Shown one piece after another: positions 33,726 to 41,799 of a DNA stretch of 41,799 nucleotides. A program made the translations under genes and the position numbers. Numbering within the stretch: the first letter of the stretch is position 1; the number at the start of each line of letters is the position of its first letter. This stretch comes from Gammaproteobacteria bacterium (lineage in GTDB: Bacteria > Pseudomonadota > Gammaproteobacteria > Pseudomonadales > Azotimanducaceae), in the NCBI GenBank assembly GCA_028821125.1, contig JAPPHD010000048.1, positions 1-41,799 of the forward strand. Reading direction: 5' to 3'. The notes beneath the pieces are model-generated. The model saw only the letters and a list, made by a program, of their open reading frames with translations, had not been told where the DNA came from and searched no databases.

Positions 33726-34628
33726 ATGCAAACCGATTCCATTTCCCTGGCCCGGCCGGACATGCAACCCGTCCCCAATTCCAGGTCCACGGGCCTGGAT
33801 CTCCGGCCGATGAAACCGCGCTCCACGTTTGTGTTGAGTTGCCTGTTTTTCGGCTTCGCGTTCCTCTACATCCCGATCCTCACCATGATCGCCTGGTCGT
33901 TCAACGACTCCCGGCTGATGTCGGTGTGGACCGGCTTTTCTTTCCGTTGGTACGCGGCGCTCTGGGAGAACGAGCAGGTGATCGATGCGCTGCTGCTGAG
34001 CCTGCGCATCGCCTTCGTCAGCGCCACCTTCGCCACGGTGCTGGGCACCCTGGCGGCGCTGGCGATGACGCGCATGGGGCGTTTCCGCGGCCGCACCGCG
34101 TTTTCCGGCATGCTGGCGGCGCCGCTGGTGATGCCCGAGGTGATCACCGGCCTCTCGCTGCTGATGCTATTCGTCAGCCTGCAGGTGCTGATCGGCTGGC
34201 CCGCCGGCCGGGGCGCCGACACCATCGCCATCGCCCACATCACCTTCGGCATGGCCTATGTCGCGGTGGTGGTGCAATCCCGTCTCGCGGCCATGGACCG
34301 GTCCCTGGAAGAAGCCGCCATGGATCTCGGCGGGCGGCCCATGGCCGTGACCCTGGACATCACGCTGCCCCTGATCGCTCCCGCCATGCTGTCCGGCTGG
34401 CTGCTGGCGTTCACGCTGTCGCTGGACGACCTCGTGATCGCGAGCTTTGTTTCCGGGCCGGAGTCGAGCACGCTGCCGATGGTGATCTACTCCAAGGTGA
34501 AGCTCGGCATCACGCCGGACATCAACGCGCTGGCCGCCATCATCGTGGGCATTGTCGGGACCGGCGTGGCCATCGCCGGCTGGTTGATGGTGCGAACCGC
34601 GCGCCGGCAGGCTCCAGCCCGACGCTGA
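33726..34628 (+). CDS. potI: Polyamine-type ABC transporter permease (PotI/PotC-like)
   Basis: 300 aa from the ATG at 33726. In-frame ATGs at 33762 and especially 33810 (MKPRSTFVLSCLFFGFAFLY) are alternatives; the last matches the usual PotI start and would give 272 aa. Spans include YIPILTMIAWSFND and LLLSLRIAFVSATFATVLGT. The EAA loop is LEEAAMDLGGRPMAVTLDIT, followed by LAFTLSLDDLVIASFVSGPE, a clear PotI/PotC signature. It is the last gene of the pot operon and converges on ychF with an 18-bp gap. The start choice is uncertain because no strong ribosome site precedes any candidate. Confidence 0.9.
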   Translation: MQTDSISLARPDMQPVPNSRSTGLDLRPMKPRSTFVLSCLFFGFAFLYIPILTMIAWSFNDSRLMSVWTGFSFRWYAALWENEQVIDALLLSLRIAFVSATFATVLGTLAALAMTRMGRFRGRTAFSGMLAAPLVMPEVITGLSLLMLFVSLQVLIGWPAGRGADTIAIAHITFGMAYVAVVVQSRLAAMDRSLEEAAMDLGGRPMAVTLDITLPLIAPAMLSGWLLAFTLSLDDLVIASFVSGPESSTLPMVIYSKVKLGITPDINALAAIIVGIVGTGVAIAGWLMVRTARRQAPARR

Positions 34629-34646
34629 AGCGTCTGCCACAACCGC

Positions 34647-35738
34647 TCAGACGTTGAAGCGGAAACGAATGACATCGCCGTCTCGAACGACGTAGTCCTG
34701 GCCTTCGAGGCGCCATTTGCCCGCGTCTTTCGCACCCTGGTCGCCGCCGTGGGCAACGAAATCATCGTAGGCGATCACCTCCGCCCGAATGAATCCTCTT
34801 TCGAAATCCGTGTGGATGACGCCGGCGGCCCGGGGCGCCCTGGTACCCGCCGGTATGGTCCACGCCCGAAGCTCGTTCGATTCGATGGTGAAGTAATGGT
34901 GCAGCCCCAGCAGCCGGTAGCCCGCCCGGATAACCCGGTTCAATCCGGGCTCGCCGATGCCTAGCGCATCGAGAAACTCCTCACGCTCCCCCTCGTCCAG
35001 CTCGGCGACCTCGGCCTCGACCCCGGCGCAGACAGGCACCACCTCCGCACTTTCGCTGCGGGCGATGGCCGTTACCGCCTCCAGCATCGGGTTGCCGTCG
35101 AGTCCGCCCTCCGCCACGTTGGCGATGTAGAGGACCGGCTTTGCTGTCAGCAGGTGCAACGGTTGCAACCGCCGCCCGGCGTTCGCGTCCAGCCCCAGCG
35201 ACCGCACCGGGCGGCCTTCCTGCAAAGCTTGAAGAACCGGATCGAGCAGTTCGATGAGCGCCCGGGCATCCGGATCCCCCGCGTTTGCCACGCGGCGATT
35301 GCGCTCAACAGCCCGCTCCACAGTCTCCAGGTCGGCCAGCGCCAGTTCCGTATTGACGATCTCGATATCGTCCGCGGGCGCAGGCGTGCCCGACACGTGG
35401 GCGACATTCTCGTCGGCAAAGCAGCGGACCAAATGAGCAATGGCGTCGGTTTCGCGAATATGGGCAAGAAAGCGATTGCCCAATCCCTCTCCCCGCGCCG
35501 CCCCCGCCACCAGCCCCGCCACATCCACGAACTCCATGACCGCCGGTGTGACTTTTCGGGGACCCACGATCTCCGCGATCCGCTCGAGCCGGGGATCCGG
35601 CACGGGCACGACACCCACATTGGGGTCGACGGTACAAAACGGAAAGTTCGCCGCGTCGACGCCCGCCCGGGTCAGTGCGTTGAACAGCGTCGACTTGCCC
35701 ACGTTGGGCAACCCGACAATGCCGCAGTTGAACCCCAT
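34647..35738 (-). CDS. ychF: Redox-regulated ATPase/GTPase YchF (Obg-like)
   Basis: 363 aa, the standard length. The P-loop is GLPNVGKS (residues 9-16), followed by [11 protein letters not shown], the G3-type [20 protein letters not shown], and NVAE in place of the GTPase NKxD motif, which explains ATP preference in this family. The C-terminal TGS domain ([20 protein letters not shown], and FRFNV at the end) is intact. YchF binds ribosomes and affects oxidative stress response and translation. It lies downstream of pth, a standard gammaproteobacterial arrangement. Confidence 0.96.
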   Translation of the reverse strand: MGFNCGIVGLPNVGKSTLFNALTRAGVDAANFPFCTVDPNVGVVPVPDPRLERIAEIVGPRKVTPAVMEFVDVAGLVAGAARGEGLGNRFLAHIRETDAIAHLVRCFADENVAHVSGTPAPADDIEIVNTELALADLETVERAVERNRRVANAGDPDARALIELLDPVLQALQEGRPVRSLGLDANAGRRLQPLHLLTAKPVLYIANVAEGGLDGNPMLEAVTAIARSESAEVVPVCAGVEAEVAELDEGEREEFLDALGIGEPGLNRVIRAGYRLLGLHHYFTIESNELRAWTIPAGTRAPRAAGVIHTDFERGFIRAEVIAYDDFVAHGGDQGAKDAGKWRLEGQDYVVRDGDVIRFRFNV

Positions 35739-35788
35739 CTATCCGTCTCCGTCTCTAACACTGTCGGGCTGAAGCGTGTAGTGAACAG

Positions 35789-35823
35789 TGGTTGGTTGCG
35801 GAGCCGGTTTGTCAACCAATCCA
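35789..35823. other. Imperfect inverted repeat between pth and ychF
   Basis: TGGTTGGTT (35789-35797) faces AACCAATCCA (35814-35823) with one mismatch or bulge and a 16-nt loop, inside the 194-bp pth-ychF gap. It lacks a T tract, so attenuator or chance are both possible. Confidence 0.25.
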
Positions 35824-35842
35824 TGCTGTCAAACAATCAGGT

Positions 35843-35877
35843 TCCGCTTGGCGTGCCGGAGGACCGTACCTCATGCC
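35843..35877 (+). repeat. 35-nt dispersed repeat, copy in the pth-ychF gap
   Basis: Second copy of the repeat at 31508-31542, same orientation. It lies between the pth stop and the ychF start, so it forms part of the ychF leader on the minus strand. Confidence 0.5.
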
Positions 35878-35932
35878 CGATCGGCGGTTGGGCACCGCGA
35901 TACTCCGAAGGCGTTCCGCGAAATCCCACTCC

Positions 35933-36523
35933 TCACGGTTCATTGGCTTCAGGCTTGTGCAGCCGGTTCATGGCTGCCTGCAGGTCGCCCCGCAACAGGA
36001 CTTCGAGCAACTCGTCCTCCAGCCGGCAGGCGGCGTCCACCCGGTTCCACTCCGACTCGGGCATGGCGGACGTTGTCAGGTACCCGAGCATCCGGTCCTT
36101 GTCGCCCGGATGCCCGACGCCGATGCGCAGCCGCGCGAAATCCCGGCTGCCGAGCCCGGCAATGACGCTCTCGATGCCGTTGTGGCCGTTCGTGCCGCCG
36201 CCGTCTTTCAGGCGCAGCATGCCCGGGGGAAAGGCGACTTCGTCGTGGGCGACCAGAATTTCCTCCGGATCGATCCGGTAATAGCGAGCGAAGACGCCGA
36301 CCGCTTCGCCGGACCGGTTCATGTAGGTGGACGGCAACAGCAGGCGCAAGTCCGCTTCGCCAACGTTGCCGCGCCCTGCGGATGCCTTGAATTTGGTGGA
36401 ACCGGTCAGCTCGATTCCGAAGCGGCGGGCCAGGTAACGCACGAAGCGGCGCCCCGCATTGTGGCGGGTCGCCTCGTAGCGCGCGCCCGGATTGCCCAGG
36501 CCGGCGATCAGGCGGATGGCCAT
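35933..36523 (-). CDS. pth: Peptidyl-tRNA hydrolase
   Basis: 196 aa, typical length. N-terminal LIAGLGNPGARYEATRHNAG includes the catalytic His21 and the conserved Asn11; PSTYMNRSGEAV, VAHDEVAFPPG and GGGTNGHNGIESV follow as in all Pth enzymes. It releases tRNA from peptidyl-tRNA that drops off ribosomes. It follows rplY by 15 bp and precedes ychF by 194 bp on the same strand. Confidence 0.96.
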   Translation of the reverse strand: MAIRLIAGLGNPGARYEATRHNAGRRFVRYLARRFGIELTGSTKFKASAGRGNVGEADLRLLLPSTYMNRSGEAVGVFARYYRIDPEEILVAHDEVAFPPGMLRLKDGGGTNGHNGIESVIAGLGSRDFARLRIGVGHPGDKDRMLGYLTTSAMPESEWNRVDAACRLEDELLEVLLRGDLQAAMNRLHKPEANEP

Positions 36524-36538
36524 CGGCAGGCCGGCGCG

Positions 36539-37231
36539 TTACTCGGCGCCGGGCGTCTCCTCGCTCTCTCCCTCCGCATCCGTCGGCGCCTCGCCTTCGA
36601 TTCCGGCCTCTTCCTCGCCTTCCCCTTCCTCGTCGAGCTCATCGGCCCCGCCGCGCGGCGCCTGCACGCTCACCACGGTGATGTCGCGCTCCTCGCCGTA
36701 GGTCAGCGCGACGATGGTGACCCCGTCGGGCGTTTCCAGATCGCTCAGGTGCAGTGTGTCGCCCATGTCCAGGCCGGCAATGTCGACCTCGATGAATTCC
36801 GGCAGGTCTGCCGGCAGGCAGCTCACTTCCACCTCGATGAGGTTGTGCGAGATGTTGCCGCCCGAACGCACTCCCACGCAATCCTGCTCGTTCAGGAAGC
36901 GCAGCGGCACCGCCACCTGGATGGCCCGGTCGGCGCGGATGCGGAGAAAGTCGATATGCAGCACCTTGTCGCTTGCCGGGTCCCGCTGCAGTTCGCGGAC
37001 AACGGCCTGCTCGGCGGCCCCATCGACGACGACGTTGAGCACCTGCGAGTGGAACGCCTCGTTCTGCATGACCCTGGCGAGCTCGTGCGCGCTCAACGTA
37101 AGCGCCTGGGGCTGCGTATCGCCCCCGTAGATGATGCCGGGAATCCGGTCGGCCCCGCGCCGCAGGCGCCGGCTCGCTCCGGTTCCGGTCTGCTCGCGCG
37201 GGGACGCGCTGATCTGTATCTGCTCGGACAT
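36539..37231 (-). CDS. rplY: 50S ribosomal protein L25, long CTC-type
   Basis: 230 aa, the long L25/general stress protein form (TL5/CTC-like) with two domains: the N-terminal L25 beta-barrel (REQTGTGASRRLRRGADRIP, then GIIYGG) that binds 5S rRNA, and the TL5 C-terminal domain (VEVSCLPADLPEFIEVDIAG, then GDTLHLSDLETPDGV). It ends in a strongly acidic tail of about 40 residues (DELDEEGEGEEEAG and on). Such tails vary widely between species. It lies between prs and pth as in Pseudomonas. Confidence 0.95.
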   Translation of the reverse strand: MSEQIQISASPREQTGTGASRRLRRGADRIPGIIYGGDTQPQALTLSAHELARVMQNEAFHSQVLNVVVDGAAEQAVVRELQRDPASDKVLHIDFLRIRADRAIQVAVPLRFLNEQDCVGVRSGGNISHNLIEVEVSCLPADLPEFIEVDIAGLDMGDTLHLSDLETPDGVTIVALTYGEERDITVVSVQAPRGGADELDEEGEGEEEAGIEGEAPTDAEGESEETPGAE

Positions 37232-37282
37232 GGTGATTGTTCTCCAATGGCTCCGGCCGCTGCGGGAACCGGCTCGAATGAC

Positions 37283-38227
37283 TTAACGGAACATCGCGCT
37301 CAGGGACTCTTCATAGCTGACCCGGCGAATGGACTCCGCCAGCAGCCGGTCGAGGCTGAGCTGCTGAATCCGCTCGCACCGGGCGGCTTCTTCCGACAGC
37401 GGAATGGTGTCGGTGACCACCATCTCGTCGATTTCCGAGGCGGCGATACGCTTGACCGCGGGGCCGGACAGCACCGGGTGGGTAATATAGGCCGAGACCA
37501 TGATCGCGCCCTGTTCCTTGAGCGCTTCCGCCGCCGTGCACAGGGTGCCCGCCGTGTCGACGATGTCGTCCACGATTATGCAGGTCTTGCCGCGCACGTC
37601 GCCGATGACGTTCATGACCCGGCTGTCGTTTGCCCGGGGGCGGCGCTTGTCGATGATCGCGAGATCGAGGTCGTTGATCTGCTTGGCGATCGCCCGGGCG
37701 CGCACCACGCCGCCCACGTCCGGGGAAACGACGATGGGGTTCTCGTAACCCCGGGTGGCGATGTGATCGACCAGCACCGGGGAGCCGTAGACGTTGTCCA
37801 CCGGCATGTCGAAGAAACCCTGGATCTGGTCGGCGTGCAGGTCGACGGTGAGGATTCGGTCGATGCCGACGCTGTCGAGCATGTCGGCAACCACCTTGGC
37901 ACTGATGGGCACCCGCGCCGAGCGCGGCCGCCGGTCCTGCCGGGCATAGCCGTAGTAGGGGATCACCGCCGTCACCCGGTGCGCCGACGCCCTGTGGATG
38001 GCGTCGGCCATGATGACCAGTTCCATGATGTTGTCGTTGGTCGGCGCGCAGGTGGACTGCAGGATGAAGGCATCGCAGCCGCGGACGTTCTCATGGATCT
38101 CGACATTCACCTCACCGTCACTGAACCGCCCGACATCGGCGCGGCCGAGATCGATACGCAGTTCGTTGACAACCCGCTGTGCCAGCGGCGTGTTCGAACT
38201 CCCCGAAAAAACCATGAGTTGGGCCAT
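37283..38227 (-). CDS. prs: Ribose-phosphate pyrophosphokinase
   Basis: 314 aa, the usual class I length. It begins [53 protein letters not shown] and the flexible-loop/ATP site [21 protein letters not shown] follow. The divalent-metal segment is [13 protein letters not shown] and the PRPP loop is [14 protein letters not shown]. It makes phosphoribosyl pyrophosphate for nucleotide, histidine and tryptophan synthesis. It follows tRNA-Gln and precedes rplY. Confidence 0.97.
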   Translation of the reverse strand: MAQLMVFSGSSNTPLAQRVVNELRIDLGRADVGRFSDGEVNVEIHENVRGCDAFILQSTCAPTNDNIMELVIMADAIHRASAHRVTAVIPYYGYARQDRRPRSARVPISAKVVADMLDSVGIDRILTVDLHADQIQGFFDMPVDNVYGSPVLVDHIATRGYENPIVVSPDVGGVVRARAIAKQINDLDLAIIDKRRPRANDSRVMNVIGDVRGKTCIIVDDIVDTAGTLCTAAEALKEQGAIMVSAYITHPVLSGPAVKRIAASEIDEMVVTDTIPLSEEAARCERIQQLSLDRLLAESIRRVSYEESLSAMFR

Positions 38228-38277
38228 GGTGCGTCTTCCCTGCGCTTATGCTCTGACTGGTTGCAACGATGTATTTC

Positions 38278-38352
38278 TGGCTGGGGTGGCAGGATTCGAA
38301 CCTGCGAATGCCGGGATCAAAACCCGGTGCCTTACCGCTTGGCGACACCCCA
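38278..38352 (-). tRNA. tRNA-Gln (TTG anticodon)
   Basis: A complete cloverleaf on the minus strand. The acceptor stem TGGGGTG pairs with CACCCCA, with discriminator G and an encoded CCA at 38278-38280. The anticodon stem CCGGG/CCCGG carries loop TTTTGAT, anticodon TTG. The T arm is GCAGG-TTCGAAT-CCTGC. tRNA-Gln before prs is the usual place in Pseudomonas-like gammaproteobacteria. Confidence 0.97.
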
Positions 38353-38436
38353 ATGATCGCGGCCCCTGGTGCAAACTGCGGGCTGGCGGCGCGCTATTCT
38401 GATGTTGGCCTTGCATCCTGTCAAACACGCACGGAA

Positions 38437-39033
38437 TCAACGGCTTAAAATTGTCACGCGGATGCGGTATCCGGGCCGCTCGGCGGTGATGCGGGCTGGT
38501 GCGGGAGGGTTGCCGGCGGCATCGAACCGGTCATAACTCACCTGCCAGCCGAGCTGCCTGAAGGCCGTCAGGCGGCCCTCGTCATCGTGCTCGGCAGCCT
38601 CTACAGTGCCATCCGGCGCCGGGCGGCCCGACATCCACCAGGGCAGCACCGCAAGCGGCAGGCTCCAGCCAAGGCGTTGGCGCATCACCCGGCGGGGATC
38701 GCCGGACAAGGCCGGTTCCGCGTTCCTGCCGGTTATCTCGATCAATTGCGGGTCGCCGCGCAGCCGCGTGCCGCCCTGGCCGAGCGGCCCCCAGAGGAAG
38801 ATGTCGTAGCGCTCGCCCGTCTGCCGCCAGACGAAGCGCGCCGCATGGCTCCGCCCTCCCTCCACGACACCGACCTTGCCCTCGACACGGAAGTCCGCCG
38901 GCCCGGTCTCGACGGGAAGCTGCGCGCAGCCGGTTGACAGCAAGAACACGGCCAGCAGCCGCAGATTCAGCCGACCGGTGCGCGGTTCGATCGGCAGTCC
39001 CGGATGCCCGGGGTTGCGGCATGGCCCGGCCAC
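38437..39033 (-). CDS. lolB: Outer-membrane lipoprotein localisation factor LolB
   Basis: 198 aa from a GTG at 39033; the frame continues further upstream only as antisense of hemA. A lipoprotein signal (RLLAVFLLSTGCAQ) has Cys at the end of a slightly unusual lipobox (S at -3). The mature part fits LolB: DFRVEGKVGVVEGG, RFVWRQTGERYDIFLWGPLG, WSLPLAVLPWWMSGRPA and the C-terminal RPGYRIRVTILSR. LolB takes lipoproteins from LolA and inserts them into the outer membrane. It is divergent from hemA as expected. Downstream one expects ispE, but only 84 bp separate it from tRNA-Gln. Confidence 0.83.
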   Translation of the reverse strand: MAGPCRNPGHPGLPIEPRTGRLNLRLLAVFLLSTGCAQLPVETGPADFRVEGKVGVVEGGRSHAARFVWRQTGERYDIFLWGPLGQGGTRLRGDPQLIEITGRNAEPALSGDPRRVMRQRLGWSLPLAVLPWWMSGRPAPDGTVEAAEHDDEGRLTAFRQLGWQVSYDRFDAAGNPPAPARITAERPGYRIRVTILSR

Positions 39034-39041
39034 CCCTCTGC

Positions 39042-39047
39042 TACAAT
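39042..39047 (+). promoter_or_regulatory. Possible -10 box of the hemA-prfA promoter
   Basis: TACAAT lies 37 bp before the hemA GTG in the 51-bp gap to the divergent lolB gene. The nearest TTG-type -35 (TTGCGG at 39014) is 22 bp away, longer than normal, so support is partial. Confidence 0.35.
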
Positions 39048-39084
39048 TCACGGTTACCCTCACCACCCACGGGCCCCGCTCAAA

Positions 39085-40338
39085 GTGGCGATATTGGCAT
39101 ACGGCATCAACTACCGCACCGCCGCGCTGGATCTGCGCGACCGGGTCGCGTTTCCGGGCGAGGCTCTCGGCAGCGCCCTGATGGCCGTTACCGGTTCTGT
39201 GCCAAGCGTTACCGAAGCGGCCATCCTCTCCACCTGCAATCGAACCGAGGTGTATTGCGCCATTGATCCGGCCGATGAGGGGGCCCTGGCGCAGTGGCTT
39301 GCCGACTATCGGGACGTGCCCGCCGATGAAATGGGTAGCGCCGCCTACAGCCACTGGGACCAGGATGCCGCACGGCACCTGATCCGCGTCGCCGCGGGCC
39401 TTGACTCCCAGGTACTCGGGGAGCCGCAGATCATGGGCCAGGTCAAGTCCGCCTGCGAGCTGGCGCGCAATCTCGGCACCCTGGGTACGGAACTGGATCT
39501 GCTTTCCAGAGTGTCTCTCAACGCGGCGAAACGGGTCCGCACGGATACGGATATCGGGCGCAACCCCATCTCCGTGGCCTATGCCGCCGTCGCCATGGCG
39601 AAGCGGATCTTTACCGACCTGACCCGCAAGGCGGCGCTGCTGCTCGGGGCCGGCGACACCATCCAACGGGTAGCCGACTACCTGAGCGATCAGGGCATCG
39701 GCGCCATGGCCATCGCCAACCGCACCATCGCCAATGCGGAACGTCTGGCCGCGCGCCACCAGGCAATTCCCATGCAGCTTACCGACGTGGCCGCCGCGCT
39801 GCCGGACTACGACATCGTCATCGCCTCCACGGGCAGTTCCCTGCCGGTGGTGGGCAAGGGCGCTGTGGAAGCGGCAATGCGGGGCCGGCGCCACAAGCCC
39901 GTGTTCATGGTTGACATCGCCGTTCCCCGGGACATCGAGCCGGAGGTGGCCGACCTGCCCGATGTCTTTCTCTATTCCATCGACGACCTCACGGAGATCA
40001 TCCAGGAAAACCTCAATCAGCGGCTGTCCGCGGCGGATTCCGCCCAGGCCCTGGTCGATGAAGGCGCCTGCCGCTATGCCCGGGAACGGCGCACCCTCAA
40101 GGGCCAGCGGCTGCTCAGGCAGTTGCGGGAGAGCGCCCAGGATGCGCAACTGGCAGAGCTGGACAAGGCGCGCCGGGCCCTTGCCAGGGGCACGGACGCC
40201 GACGAAGTGGTCGCCAACCTTGCCCAGGCGCTGACCAACAAGCTGATTCATCCCCCCACCGTCGCCATCCGGCAGGCAAGCGCCGAGGGCCGGGTGGACG
40301 TGCTCGATTTCCTGAAGTCGCTCTACAAGCTCGACTGA
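39085..40338 (+). CDS. hemA: Glutamyl-tRNA reductase
   Basis: 417 aa from the GTG at 39085 ([14 protein letters not shown]), matching the E. coli length of 418; an ATG at 39004 would overlap lolB and lacks family support. The catalytic Cys51 lies in [10 protein letters not shown]. The tRNA-binding segment [20 protein letters not shown], the NADPH domain ([16 protein letters not shown], with [13 protein letters not shown]) and the C-terminal dimerisation helices ([20 protein letters not shown]) are all present. It commits glutamyl-tRNA to tetrapyrrole synthesis. prfA follows after 16 bp. Confidence 0.96.
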   Translation: MAILAYGINYRTAALDLRDRVAFPGEALGSALMAVTGSVPSVTEAAILSTCNRTEVYCAIDPADEGALAQWLADYRDVPADEMGSAAYSHWDQDAARHLIRVAAGLDSQVLGEPQIMGQVKSACELARNLGTLGTELDLLSRVSLNAAKRVRTDTDIGRNPISVAYAAVAMAKRIFTDLTRKAALLLGAGDTIQRVADYLSDQGIGAMAIANRTIANAERLAARHQAIPMQLTDVAAALPDYDIVIASTGSSLPVVGKGAVEAAMRGRRHKPVFMVDIAVPRDIEPEVADLPDVFLYSIDDLTEIIQENLNQRLSAADSAQALVDEGACRYARERRTLKGQRLLRQLRESAQDAQLAELDKARRALARGTDADEVVANLAQALTNKLIHPPTVAIRQASAEGRVDVLDFLKSLYKLD

Positions 40339-40354
40339 GCGCGGGGACCGTTCC

Positions 40355-41467
40355 ATGGCGCTGCAACCATCCGTGTTGAACAGGCTGTCCGAACTCGCGG
40401 ACCGCTACGACGAGATCTGCGCCCTCTTGGCAAAACCGGAGATTGTCGCCGACCGCGGCCGATACACCGCCCTTTCCAAGGAACTGGCCGAAGTCGAACC
40501 GGTGGCCCGGGGATACCGGCAGATAGCCGAGGTCAGCCGCGAACTGGAGGAGTCCCGGGAGCTCGCCCGCGGCGACGATGCCGACATTCGCGAACTGGCC
40601 CGGGAGGACGTCGCCTCCCTGAGCGAACGGCTCGAGACGCTGGAAGGATCGCTGAAGAACCATCTCATTGCGAAGGACCCGCATGACGGGTCCAACGTCT
40701 TTCTCGAGATCCGGGCCGGCACGGGCGGCGATGAGGCGGCCATCTTCTCGGGCGACCTGTTCCGCATGTACGCTCGGTTCGCCGAAACGAAGGGCTGGAA
40801 CATCGAAGTCCTGAACGAGCGCCCCGGCGAGCACGGCGGTTACAAGGAGATCATCACGCGCGTCGATGGCAAGAGGGCCTTCAGCCGCCTGAAATTCGAG
40901 TCCGGCGTGCACCGGGTGCAGCGCGTGCCGGAAACCGAGTCCCAGGGCCGGATACACACCTCTGCCTGCACCGTCGCCGTGTTGCCGGAAATCGACGAGG
41001 TCGACGCCGTTGACATCGAGAAGAGCGACCTCAGGGTCGACCTGTTCCGGGCTTCCGGCGCGGGCGGCCAGCACGTCAACAAGACCGACTCGGCGGTGCG
41101 GCTCACCCACCTGCCCAGCGGCATCGTGGTCGAGTGCCAGGACGAGCGTTCCCAGCACAAGAACCGGGCGCGCGCCATGGCATTGCTGCAGGCCAAGCTG
41201 GTGGATGCCGCCCGTTCGGAGCAGCAGGCGGAGCAGGCCGAATCGCGCCGTAACCTCATCGGCTCCGGAGACCGCTCGGAGCGCATCCGCACCTACAACT
41301 TTCCTCAGGGGCGCGTCACCGATCATCGCATCAACCTCACCCTGTACCGCCTCGACGAAGTTTTGCAGGGGGCGCTGGACGTACTCGTCCAACCCCTCAC
41401 CCAGGCGCACCAGGCCGATCAGCTCGGCCGGCCGGGCCTACCGACCGCGGACAAGGGCGCCAAATGA
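40355..41467 (+). CDS. prfA: Peptide chain release factor 1
   Basis: 370 aa. The GGQ motif ([20 protein letters not shown], Gln239) catalyses peptidyl-tRNA hydrolysis, and the stop-codon reading tripeptide region is [20 protein letters not shown], with P-E-T where most RF1 proteins have P-A-T or P-V-T. The N-terminal helical domain and the C-terminal [20 protein letters not shown] are standard. It ends translation at UAA and UAG. The usual downstream partner prmC, which methylates the GGQ glutamine, is absent; non-coding repeat sequence follows. Confidence 0.96.
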   Translation: MALQPSVLNRLSELADRYDEICALLAKPEIVADRGRYTALSKELAEVEPVARGYRQIAEVSRELEESRELARGDDADIRELAREDVASLSERLETLEGSLKNHLIAKDPHDGSNVFLEIRAGTGGDEAAIFSGDLFRMYARFAETKGWNIEVLNERPGEHGGYKEIITRVDGKRAFSRLKFESGVHRVQRVPETESQGRIHTSACTVAVLPEIDEVDAVDIEKSDLRVDLFRASGAGGQHVNKTDSAVRLTHLPSGIVVECQDERSQHKNRARAMALLQAKLVDAARSEQQAEQAESRRNLIGSGDRSERIRTYNFPQGRVTDHRINLTLYRLDEVLQGALDVLVQPLTQAHQADQLGRPGLPTADKGAK

Positions 41468-41550
41468 ACCCGGTTCACAGCACGCCACCCCGCAGGTTGC
41501 ACCAAGCCGCGCCTCCCATTAACGAATACCGCCGGTTTTCTCTCGATCGC

Positions 41551-41623
41551 TTTCATGGAAAAAATTATCAACTTATTGATTATGTTAGATATTTTAAGAT
41601 CCACTCGCATTTGGAACCATTCC
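41551..41623 (-). repeat. AT-rich repeat module beside palindromic element copy 2
   Basis: Its reverse complement matches 31564-31635 in ordered cores (GGAA, GTTCCAAAT, TATCTAA, AATCAATAA, GTTGA, TTTTTTC, ATGAAA). The part around AATCAAT...TTCCATG also resembles 6306-6334 and 6547-6575 beside copy 1 of the hairpin. It is separated from the hairpin by 27 bp. Confidence 0.65.
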
Positions 41624-41650
41624 TATCAGGAAAGAACCGCAGGCACCTGG

Positions 41651-41787
41651 CAGCGAGTTCGCATACGGCGCTTCCCTTTCGGCGCACGGCCACATCATCC
41701 TGCTGCATTCAAGGTTGTCGGACGAGCTTAACGCGCCTAATGGTAAGCGCCGCATGCGAACTCTTTCCCGAGACTCTGCGCTGTTCC
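41651..41787 (-). repeat. Palindromic repeat element, copy 2 (inverted)
   Basis: The reverse complement aligns to 6371-6507 over 137 nt without gaps, about 122 identical. Arms 41655-41685 and 41733-41763 pair at 27 of 31 positions. C41669-G41749 replaces the G-C pair at 6409-6489 of copy 1. The loop core (TTAAGCTCGTCC, and AGGATGATGTGGCCGTGCGC beside it) is conserved even though it is not paired. Confidence 0.85.
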
Positions 41788-41799
41788 TTGCGCGTCAGC

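Larger units (their letters stand above)
41468..41799. other. 332-bp non-coding end region with repeat elements
   Basis: No gene is seen after prfA up to the window end. The region holds the AT-rich module (41551-41623) and the inverted second copy of the palindromic element (41651-41787). No prmC start and no convincing rho-independent terminator are present. Confidence 0.7.

Noticed and set aside
35792-38356. 854-codon plus-strand open frame opposite pth, rplY and prs
   Set aside because: Antisense of three conserved housekeeping genes and a tRNA; a by-product of GC-rich codon use.
39034-40356. N-terminal extension of the lolB frame across hemA
   Set aside because: It is antisense to hemA; LolB similarity begins only at the lipoprotein signal near 38990.

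Overview
The window is high-GC chromosomal DNA, most likely from a gammaproteobacterium. The main reason is the right-hand housekeeping block: ychF, pth, rplY, prs, tRNA-Gln and lolB on the minus strand, divergent from hemA-prfA. This is the order known from Pseudomonas-like genomes, except that ispE is missing between lolB and tRNA-Gln, and prmC does not follow prfA. Product names come from reading the translations; no database search was possible.

Layout. (1) 1-6.25 kb, hydrophobic-substrate oxidation: a 5'-truncated CYP153-type P450, a class III CoA-transferase, a luciferase-like (LLM) flavin oxidoreductase, an outer-membrane porin and an EthA-like Baeyer-Villiger monooxygenase. (2) 6.6-9.0 kb, minus strand: an arsenosugar-type operon of two glycosyltransferase-like genes followed by the radical SAM gene arsS. 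No arsM is present. (3) 9.3-19.5 kb, plus strand: a secreted serine hydrolase, then a tightly overlapped phoR-pstS-pstC-pstA-pstB-phoU operon and a polysaccharide flippase. PhoB is absent, and PstC and PstA carry large extra domains. (4) 19.5-34.6 kb, an amine-catabolism island: a LacI regulator overlapping a PuuA-type glutamine synthetase homologue; tRNA-Met(CAT); a heptad-repeat membrane protein; and a minus-strand operon of class III aminotransferase, two paralogous PYROXD2/phytoene-desaturase-like flavoproteins, a GcvT-like protein and a CntA-like Rieske oxygenase. A potFGHI polyamine-type ABC importer is divergent to that operon. (5) 34.6-41.5 kb, the housekeeping block.

How the genes may work together. 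PotFGHI would import a cationic amine. The aminotransferase, flavoproteins, Rieske oxygenase and GcvT-like protein would transaminate, oxidise and N-demethylate it, and the glutamine synthetase homologue could gamma-glutamylate an amine. The substrate is unknown, and this is the best candidate for an undescribed pathway. The Pst system imports phosphate, and arsenate opportunistically, which may explain arsenosugar genes next door.

Unexplained structure. A 137-nt palindromic element (31-nt arms, 47-nt loop) occurs at 6371-6507 and, inverted, at 41651-41787. The copies align without gaps at about 89% identity by hand count, with one compensatory base-pair swap in the stem. AT-rich modules next to these copies recur at 31.56-31.64 kb inside the pot operon. 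Together they look like a family of intergenic repeat elements.
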